Below the pieces are notes generated by a model. It had not been told where the DNA came from, searched no databases, and worked only from the letters and a program-made list of their open reading frames with translations. From positions 14,561 to 78,560 of the forward strand of contig NZ_DATBKY010000316.1 in the NCBI RefSeq assembly GCF_036555685.1: a stretch of DNA of 64,000 bases. The letters run 5' to 3'. The position numbers and the translations under genes are program-made. This document shows positions 58,854 through 64,000 of the stretch, piece by piece (position 1 is the stretch's first letter; every line of letters begins with the position of its first letter). The DNA comes from Actinophytocola sp036555685. Its GTDB lineage: Bacteria > Actinomycetota > Actinomycetes > Mycobacteriales > Pseudonocardiaceae.

Positions 58854-59690
58854 CTATCGATCGCCGACGATCCGCTCGATCAGCACGAGCGAGTCGGCCG
58901 GACTCAACGCCTCCGAGCGGAGGTTTTCGAACTTCAGTTTAGCTTCCGTGACCGCTTTCTCATCCTCGATATGCAGGGCACCCGTTGGATATTCCACGGA
59001 GAGCATCTCCGGATCCCGCGGCTCAGGGAACGACAACAGGGTGAAGGCGCCATCCATCGAGCTGTGGGCGCCCACGCTGAGCGGAAGGACTTGAAGACCA
59101 ACTGTCGGCAGTTCGGCAATTTGGACGAGGTGGCGAAGCTGCGCGCGCATCACCTCCGCTCCGCCGACCTCTCGGCGCAGCGCGGCCTCATCGAGAATGG
59201 CGGCGATGTCGAGCGGATTCTCCGAATCCATCAAACGCTGCTGGCGGATGAGCCGCACCCGCACGTCGTTGGCGATCTGCGCATCGGTCCGCCGATGGCG
59301 GCCCTGCCTCAGCATTGCGCGGATGTAGTCCTCGGCCTGGAAGAGGCCCGGCAGGTTCAGTCCCGGGAACTCCTTGACGCTCACTGCGAAGGTTTCGACA
59401 TCCACATAGCCCATGTCCGTGATGCCGTAGGCGCGGAACCACAGGGGCTTGGCGGCCTCGCGGATCTGGTCCAAGAGGTCCGGGTCGTACTCGTCGTAGA
59501 GGTCCATGGCGGACCGGACGAAGTGCACGTCCGCCTTCGTCACGCCGGTCTCGATGCGGTGCAGGGCACTGCGCTTCTTGTCCAGGCGCGCGGCGGCGTC
59601 GTCCAGGCTCAGGCCCGCGGACTCCCGCATGTTCCGCAGCCGACGGCCGAGGCGGCGCCTGAGGAAAGGCGCCTTGTTGTGCGTGTTCAA
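58854..59690 (-). CDS. HTH/DUF5753-family (Scr1-type) regulator
   Basis: A 278-residue regulator. The N-terminal XRE HTH is RRLRNMRESAGLSLDDAAARLDKKRSALHRIETGVTKADVHFVRSAMDLY at about residues 12-65. The C-terminal DUF5753 domain follows with FPGLNLPGLFQAEDYIRAMLR and VLPLSVGAHSSMDGAFTLLSFPE. The TTG start at 59690 has GGGAG six bases upstream. It leads the operon HTH-DUF397-rhodanese-DUF4328. Family members control development or secondary metabolism. Confidence 0.92.
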   Translation of the reverse strand: MNTHNKAPFLRRRLGRRLRNMRESAGLSLDDAAARLDKKRSALHRIETGVTKADVHFVRSAMDLYDEYDPDLLDQIREAAKPLWFRAYGITDMGYVDVETFAVSVKEFPGLNLPGLFQAEDYIRAMLRQGRHRRTDAQIANDVRVRLIRQQRLMDSENPLDIAAILDEAALRREVGGAEVMRAQLRHLVQIAELPTVGLQVLPLSVGAHSSMDGAFTLLSFPEPRDPEMLSVEYPTGALHIEDEKAVTEAKLKFENLRSEALSPADSLVLIERIVGDR

Positions 59691-59824
59691 CTCCAGCTCC
59701 CGGTGACTCCCAGTGCGTCCGTGATCGCAGTCCGGTATCCCGTTGCTGGGATTTCCACCCTTTCGTGTCCTGGTCTCGATCAAGCAACGCGGATGCTGAA
59801 AGCCCGCTGGAGAAAGGAAAACAC

Positions 59825-60175
59825 GTGTACGGACGACTCTTCACGCTGGTCACCATCGACGACGACAGCAAGGTCTTCGCGTGGGGACTGGAGATCGAGA
59901 CCGGCGACGACCTCGAGGCGATCATCTACCGCAAGGACCCGGACACCGGCCGGACGCTGTTCGGCGTGCACGACTCGGCGCAGGCCGCGGCCGACCGGTG
60001 GAGCTCGATCGTGCCGGTCGAGATCTCCTGGGAGGAGAGCTACGTCCCCAGCCCGGCGAGCATCTCCGCGACTGAGGCGAGCGAAGTGTCGTCGAGCGGG
60101 AGCCTGCCGCGGCCGTGGGGGACGGACCCGTTCACCACGTCCGACTCGCCCCAGCCCTGCGTGATGACGATGTAG
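59825..60175 (+). CDS. Hypothetical protein
   Basis: A protein of about 116 residues starting at GTG 59825, with GAAAGG seven bases upstream. The first 75 residues have strong third-position G/C bias: VYGRLFTLVTIDDDSKVFAWGLEIETGDD, YRKDPDTGRTLFGVHDSAQAAADRWSSIVPVEISWEESY. The last 45 codons lie antisense to the sigma-linked membrane protein gene and have weaker coding character, so the functional end may differ. I recognise no family. It is divergent from the HTH/DUF5753 gene, whose partner pairs often have such small neighbours. Confidence 0.62.
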   Translation: MYGRLFTLVTIDDDSKVFAWGLEIETGDDLEAIIYRKDPDTGRTLFGVHDSAQAAADRWSSIVPVEISWEESYVPSPASISATEASEVSSSGSLPRPWGTDPFTTSDSPQPCVMTM

Positions 60176-60996
60176 TTGCGGCCGTTCGGCGCGTAGACGA
60201 CGACGTCCTGCTCCGGGGTCTCCGGGCTCGCGAAGCTGGCCGGGTAGAGCTGGAGGATCGTGCCGTCGGCCAACGTCTTGCGCTGGATCGTCGAGCAGTT
60301 GCCGAACGCCTTGACGTCGGCGTCCGCGGCCTTGCGGGGTGAGCCCTCGAAGTGGCCCGCCTCGAGCACCATGCTGGCGGGACCGTCGCCCATGTCGATC
60401 TCGTACGAGCGGAACGTGCGCGGCGCGCCGGTGTCGAGGTCGGTCCCGTACCACTCGCCCTCGACCCACTTCGGGGTGCTCTTCGCGTGTGCCGCGACCT
60501 CGTCGATGAACCGCGGTTCGACGACGTCCTGCGGTGGTGCGGCGAGCCCGGGCGCGTAGCCGAGGGCCGGCCAGGCGCCGCAGCCGTTGCCGTCGGACTT
60601 GGTCGTGATCGGCGCCCAGCCGGGGAGCAGCGTGACGCGGTATCCCTCGCCCGGGACGACCGGTTCCGTGCCGGGCGGGACGACCGGCTTGCTCGTCTGG
60701 GTGGGCGCGGAGGTCGGCGCCTCGGTCGGCGGCGTCGTCGGCACGGAGACCGCGCTCGGGGGCGACAGCCGACCGGCGGGCGGGAGCTTCTGGCCCTCGG
60801 ACGCGCCGCGGAGCAGCACCCCGCCGACGCCGATCGTGGCGACGACCCCGACCACGGCGGCGACCGTCGCGCCGCGCTGGACGAGTACGCGCCGGCGTCC
60901 CCGGCGGACGACGTGGTCGAGCGTGGTGGCCACGGGGGGCGCCGGCTCGTCGGCGACCGTGCGGAGTGCGGTGCGCAGCTGGTCGTCGGTGGTCAT
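60040..60996 (-). CDS. Putative anti-sigma factor, membrane protein
   Basis: A 318-residue protein with a 36-residue cytoplasmic N-terminus (DDQLRTALRTVADEPAPPVATTLDHVVRRGRRR), one membrane helix (ATVAAVVGVVATIGVGGVLL), a Pro/Thr/Ser linker and an extracytoplasmic domain (YRVTLLPGWAPITT, DVVEPRFIDEVAAH, NYIVITQGWGE). No zinc HxxxCxxC motif is visible. The ATG overlaps the sigma factor stop as ATGA, so it is probably the regulator of that sigma factor. It overlaps the convergent small gene by 136 bp. Confidence 0.8.
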   Translation of the reverse strand: MTTDDQLRTALRTVADEPAPPVATTLDHVVRRGRRRVLVQRGATVAAVVGVVATIGVGGVLLRGASEGQKLPPAGRLSPPSAVSVPTTPPTEAPTSAPTQTSKPVVPPGTEPVVPGEGYRVTLLPGWAPITTKSDGNGCGAWPALGYAPGLAAPPQDVVEPRFIDEVAAHAKSTPKWVEGEWYGTDLDTGAPRTFRSYEIDMGDGPASMVLEAGHFEGSPRKAADADVKAFGNCSTIQRKTLADGTILQLYPASFASPETPEQDVVVYAPNGRNYIVITQGWGESDVVNGSVPHGRGRLPLDDTSLASVAEMLAGLGT

Positions 60997-61493
60997 GCGT
61001 TCCTCGCAAGGTGGGAGTCGCCCTGGTAGGCCGCACGCAAGGTGGCGAGGCCGCGGGCGGTCTGGCTCTTGACGGTGCCGGTGGAGCAGCCGAGGGTCTC
61101 GGCCACCTGCTCCACCGACAGGTCGGCGACGAAGCGCAGCACGAGCACGGCCCGCTGACCCGGGGGTACGGCCATGAGTGCGGCGTGCATGGCGATGCGC
61201 TCGTGGGAGCTGTGGTCGGGTGGGACGGGTTGTTCGGGTAACTCGGCCACGGCGTGCTCGCGGGCCCGGCCGCGGCGGCGGCTGTCGAGGAAGACCCTGG
61301 TGAGGACGGTGCGCAGGTACGCGTCGACCGTGTCGATGCGGATCTTCGCCCACCGCGCGTAGACGCGGACGAACGCGTTCTGCGCTATCTCTTCGGCGTC
61401 CGTCCAGCTGCCGCACATCGCGTACGCGATGCGCCGCGCCCCGTCGAAGCGCGCCGAGAAGAAGTCGGCGAACTCCTGGTCCCGTCCCCGCAC
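60993..61493 (-). CDS. SigE-family ECF sigma factor
   Basis: A 166-residue sigma factor. Region 2 is FADFFSARFDGARRIAYAMCGSWTDAEEIAQNAFVRVYARWAKI and region 4 is VPPGQRAVLVLRFVADLSVEQVAETLGCSTGTVKSQTARGLATLR. These match the actinobacterial SigE family of about 170 residues. The start is GTG 61493 with GGAGGTG nine bases upstream; an ATG 51 bases upstream is less likely. It is translationally coupled to the membrane anti-sigma candidate and divergent from the KAP NTPase gene. Confidence 0.93.
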   Translation of the reverse strand: MRGRDQEFADFFSARFDGARRIAYAMCGSWTDAEEIAQNAFVRVYARWAKIRIDTVDAYLRTVLTRVFLDSRRRGRAREHAVAELPEQPVPPDHSSHERIAMHAALMAVPPGQRAVLVLRFVADLSVEQVAETLGCSTGTVKSQTARGLATLRAAYQGDSHLARNA

Positions 61494-61564
61494 CCCTGAC
61501 CACCTCCGGTCCCTTCTACGCGGAACCGGCCACGAGGGTTGCATGTTTGCGGGAAAGTATTGGT

Positions 61565-63751
61565 GTGGAGTTGACAATTGACGCGCAACTCGCTGGGGCA
61601 CTCGAAAAAGCACCGCTGGTGCTCGCCATCTATGACGGGGCGACGACCACGTCCGTGGAGGTCAGCGACGCGGTCACGCGGATCGCGCCGCAATCCATGG
61701 CGATCTACCCGGCAGAGGCATCGATCCGCTGGCTGCGCAACAACAACGTGGAACGCTGGATGGCCGAGGGCCGGCCGGTCGTCAGCATCGTCGATCAGCT
61801 CGATCCGGACCTGTCCGAGCTGCGCGACGAGCTGGCCGAGACGAGCCACCGCGTGATCCGGATCGGCGCGCGCGAGGTGGAGCCGGCACCGACCGCGGTC
61901 GTGGAGCGGCATCTGGCGGGATACATCGCGGACACCGACATCGGTGTCGATCGGCTGGGGATCACGCCCGACGTGGAGATGATGGCCGACCTCGTGGCGT
62001 CCCGGCTGATCAAGCCGCCGTTGTCGATCGGGTTGTTCGGGAACTGGGGGTCGGGCAAGAGCTTCTTCATGCGGCAGATGCGCGAACGGATCCGCCTCCT
62101 CGCCGACGCGGCCGCCGCCGAGGAGCAGGCCAAGAAGAAGCACGGCCGCGAGGTCTCGTCGTACTGCTCGTCGGTCCGGCAGATCACGTTCAACGCCTGG
62201 CACTACGCGGAGGCGAACCTCTGGGCGTCGCTGGCCGCGCACATCTTCGACAACCTCGCCTCCGGCGGCTCCGAGGACGACCTGCAGCGCCGGGCCGACG
62301 AGCTGGCCAAGCTGCGCGCCGAGGAGAAGTCGCTGCTCACGCAGCTCTCCGCGGCCCGGCTGGAGCGGATGATGGTCGCCGCGCAGCACGAACGGGAGCC
62401 GTTCGCGCTCGACCTGACGCACGACGACTTCCACTGGGTGGCCAAGGCGCTGGACGTGCCGGAGGCGTCGATCGACCAGGTCCGCGAGTTCGCGACGGGG
62501 AAGCTCGGGTTCAAGGCCAAGGTCCGGCAGGTGCTGTCGTTGTTCCGGCACAGCAAGCTCGCGTGGATCCTGACCGGCTCCGGAATCGCGCTGACCACCG
62601 GCATCGTGCTGCTGCTGCGCAGTCCACTGTGGCCGGCCATCACGGCGCTGGTGTCGACCGTCATAGCCGCGGTGACGCCGTTCGCGCGGGAGGTGCACCA
62701 GGCGGCCACGCGGATCAAGGCGGCGGCGGACACGAAGAAGGCGGCGACGGGCAAGCGGCTCGCGGACCTGGACGCGGAGACCGAGCGGCTGGAGCGGGCG
62801 GTCTCGGAGATGGCGGCGGGCCACGACGCGACGGCGTTCGCCCAGTCGCGCCAGGCGAGCGACGACTACACGCAGCACCTCGGCGTCGTCTCGCTGCTGC
62901 GGCGCGACCTGGAGACGTTCGCGGCGATCCTCGCCAAGGAGCGGGACGCGGGCGGCGGGCTCGAGCGGATAGTGCTGTACGTCGACGACCTGGACCGGTG
63001 CCCGCCGGACGTCGTGGTGAAGGTGCTGGAGGCGATCCACCTGCTGGTGGCGCTGCCGGTGTTCGTGGTCGTGGTGGCGGTGGACGCGCGGTGGCTGCGG
63101 CAGTCGATCGGTCAGCACTACGCGGAGATGGAGGTCTCGCCGGCGAACTACCTGGAGAAGATCTTCCAGATCCCGTTCCAGCTGTCCGCAATGGACCACG
63201 ACGGGTTCGCGGACCTGGTGCGCACGCTGGCATCGAGCGGCTCGGCCGCGCCGGTGGCGTCGTCGCCGGTCGAGGTGCCGCGGCCGTCGCCGGTGCCCGC
63301 GGTCGAGTCCGCCGGCGATCCCGTGGCGCGGGACCTGCGGCCGCGGCAGCTGGACATCTCGGCGGCGGAGCTGGACTTCCTGAGCACGCTCGCGCCGCTC
63401 GTGTCCTCGCCGCGCGCGACGAAGCGGCTGGTCAACCTGTACCGGTTGCTGCGGGCGCGGCTGTCGGGTTCGGAGCTGGACTCGTTCGTCGGCGGGGACG
63501 GGGCCGCCGCGGTGCTGGTGCTGCTGGCCGTGCACGCGGGCGAGGCGAAGGCGGCGGACGGCCTGTTCGCGCGCCTCGGCGCGGCGGGCTCGGGCCTCAC
63601 GTCGTGGCGCGGCCTGCTGGACCGCTACCGCGAGGACGAAGACGTGGAGTCGCTGTGCGAGCAGCTGTGCCGGATCGACGGGATGCCGGACCGTCTCGAC
63701 GTGTATCGGGAATGGCTGCCGCTGGTGCGGCGCTTCTCGTTCGGTGCTTGA
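61565..63751 (+). CDS. KAP-family P-loop NTPase with transmembrane insert
   Basis: A protein of about 728 residues. An N-terminal region of about 140 residues (ELTIDAQLAGALEKAPLVLAIYDG) has no domain I can name. The KAP NTPase follows: Walker A GLFGNWGSGKSFF near residue 160, two membrane helices at about 330-375, a coiled coil (LADLDAETERLERAVSEMAA), then Walker B IVLYVDDLDRCPP near residue 470 and the sensor region FVVVVAVDARWLRQ. KAP NTPases occur in membrane-associated and anti-phage contexts; no partner effector is seen. GTG 61565 is preferred over TTG 61547. Confidence 0.85.
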   Translation: MELTIDAQLAGALEKAPLVLAIYDGATTTSVEVSDAVTRIAPQSMAIYPAEASIRWLRNNNVERWMAEGRPVVSIVDQLDPDLSELRDELAETSHRVIRIGAREVEPAPTAVVERHLAGYIADTDIGVDRLGITPDVEMMADLVASRLIKPPLSIGLFGNWGSGKSFFMRQMRERIRLLADAAAAEEQAKKKHGREVSSYCSSVRQITFNAWHYAEANLWASLAAHIFDNLASGGSEDDLQRRADELAKLRAEEKSLLTQLSAARLERMMVAAQHEREPFALDLTHDDFHWVAKALDVPEASIDQVREFATGKLGFKAKVRQVLSLFRHSKLAWILTGSGIALTTGIVLLLRSPLWPAITALVSTVIAAVTPFAREVHQAATRIKAAADTKKAATGKRLADLDAETERLERAVSEMAAGHDATAFAQSRQASDDYTQHLGVVSLLRRDLETFAAILAKERDAGGGLERIVLYVDDLDRCPPDVVVKVLEAIHLLVALPVFVVVVAVDARWLRQSIGQHYAEMEVSPANYLEKIFQIPFQLSAMDHDGFADLVRTLASSGSAAPVASSPVEVPRPSPVPAVESAGDPVARDLRPRQLDISAAELDFLSTLAPLVSSPRATKRLVNLYRLLRARLSGSELDSFVGGDGAAAVLVLLAVHAGEAKAADGLFARLGAAGSGLTSWRGLLDRYREDEDVESLCEQLCRIDGMPDRLDVYREWLPLVRRFSFGA

Positions 63752-63763
63752 CCGGTCGGCCTC

Positions 63764-63892
63764 CGGCCCCCGATCACCAGCCTACGGACCGGGGCCGACA
63801 ATTCCGGTCACTTGCGGCGGCGCTGTGGACAACTCGGCCGATTGAACGGCCCATTCAATCGCCCCCGGGGGGAACCCCCGATTTCAACGCTA
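63764..63892 (+). repeat. Repeated intergenic element, copy C
   Basis: Blocks in order: GGCCCCCGATCACCAGCCTA degenerate arm (63764-63783), TGTGGACAAC at 63824-63833, the dyad CGATTGAA-CGGCCCA-TTCAATCG at 63839-63861 and CCCCCGATTTCAACGCTA at 63875-63892. It lies just after the KAP NTPase gene. Confidence 0.8.
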
Positions 63893-63945
63893 CTCCGCGG
63901 GACCGACGGAAACGGTGCGTGGAGCTGAGACCTGTGGGGCTGTGC

Positions 63946-63982
63946 TTGACCTCTACTTATCTGGAGGTCGCACGGTGGTGGG
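63946..63982 (+). promoter_or_regulatory. MerR-type promoter of the last gene, leaderless
   Basis: TTGACC at 63946-63951 and CACGGT at 63971-63976 are 19 bases apart; the perfect dyad GACCTC/GAGGTC (63948-63953 and 63964-63969) sits in the spacer. The -10 ends six bases before GTG 63983. The layout matches the NAT promoter at 18129. Confidence 0.75.
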
Positions 63983-64000
63983 GTGAGCAATGAGGACGAG
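63983..64000 (+). CDS. Start of an unidentified gene (partial)
   Basis: Only the first six codons (VSNEDE) fall in the window, starting at GTG 63983, six bases after the -10 of a MerR-type promoter. An ATG at 63990 in another frame is the alternative. MerR/SoxR-like promoters of this kind usually control efflux or oxidoreductase genes, but nothing can be said of the product. Confidence 0.45.

Noticed and set aside
61385..63535. Minus-strand frame of 716 codons across the KAP NTPase
   Set aside because: His/Arg/Pro-rich low-complexity antisense shadow with no recognisable domain, while the plus-strand gene has Walker A and B.
1..64000. CRISPR array, insertion sequence or prophage
   Set aside because: No regularly spaced repeats, cas genes, transposases, integrases or phage structural genes were seen. 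The 11-bp array and the three-copy element do not fit.

Overview
This 64 kb window is chromosomal DNA from a high-GC Gram-positive actinomycete. The evidence is the strong G/C bias at third codon positions, frequent GTG and TTG starts, many 4-bp ATGA/GTGA gene overlaps, actinobacterial marker families (SCO5389-like protein, ShbA-type sigma factor, HTH/DUF5753 plus DUF397, septum-formation protein, DUF5926) and actinobacterial regulatory sites (IdeR/DtxR boxes, CIRCE). The gene mix resembles Pseudonocardiaceae, which is inference only. No rRNA, tRNA, CRISPR array, prophage or insertion sequence was seen. About 70 coding genes cover nearly everything.

Layout. 1-2.4 kb: ECF42-type sigma factor (cut by the window edge) with its YCII/DGPF partner, then a ZIP permease and an EamA exporter. 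2.6-5.3 kb: serS, a septum-formation membrane protein and a small metallopeptidase. 5.4-9.7 kb: VIT/VWA protein, MerR regulator and RtcB RNA ligase, with a near-50-bp AT-rich palindrome between rtcB and merR. 9.7-12.8 kb: AurF-like di-iron protein with its TetR regulator and a secreted endonuclease/phosphatase-fold protein. 12.9-18 kb: ShbA-like sigma factor, two small membrane proteins, a NarL-type two-component system and two envelope proteins. 18-22 kb: arylamine N-acetyltransferase, DrrAB-type exporter, pheA. 22-27.5 kb: macro-domain protein, Hsp20 with CIRCE, SCO5389-like protein, coaA, a DinB-like protein and a DevR-like regulator. 27.8-32.3 kb: FtsX/MacB-type ABC exporter and a DevS-like kinase. 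32.5-35 kb: manganese riboswitch plus TMEM165/GDT1 exporter, TetR, MpaB-like oxygenase. 34.8-39 kb: tyrosine/homogentisate catabolism (hmgA facing an unknown gene, fahA and iclR). 39-45 kb: cyclase-like/cNMP-binding fusion, LysE exporter, iron-regulated DUF2470 protein, XRE/MetAP pair, and an unusual Clp-fold protease plus membrane protein operon. 45-52 kb: PPOX oxidoreductase, CPBP protease, LigD, arginine deiminase, acetyltransferase. 52-56 kb: ferritin under two IdeR boxes and a four-gene operon ending in DUF952. 56-64 kb: P450, HTH/DUF397/rhodanese/DUF4328 operon, SigE-type sigma with a candidate anti-sigma protein, and a KAP NTPase.

Themes. Metal homeostasis recurs (Mn riboswitch/exporter, ZIP permease, two IdeR targets). 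Regulation is dense. At least twelve genes show a TANNNT hexamer exactly six bases before an ATG/GTG start, which argues for leaderless mRNAs and fixes those starts. Two genes have MerR-type 19-bp-spaced promoters with the same leaderless geometry. A repeated intergenic element of about 90 bp occurs three times, each copy just downstream of a gene end. The best candidates for undescribed biology are this repeat family, the rtcB-merR palindrome, the protease/membrane operon at 43.2-45.2 kb and the cyclase-like/cNMP-binding fusion at 39.1-40.6 kb.
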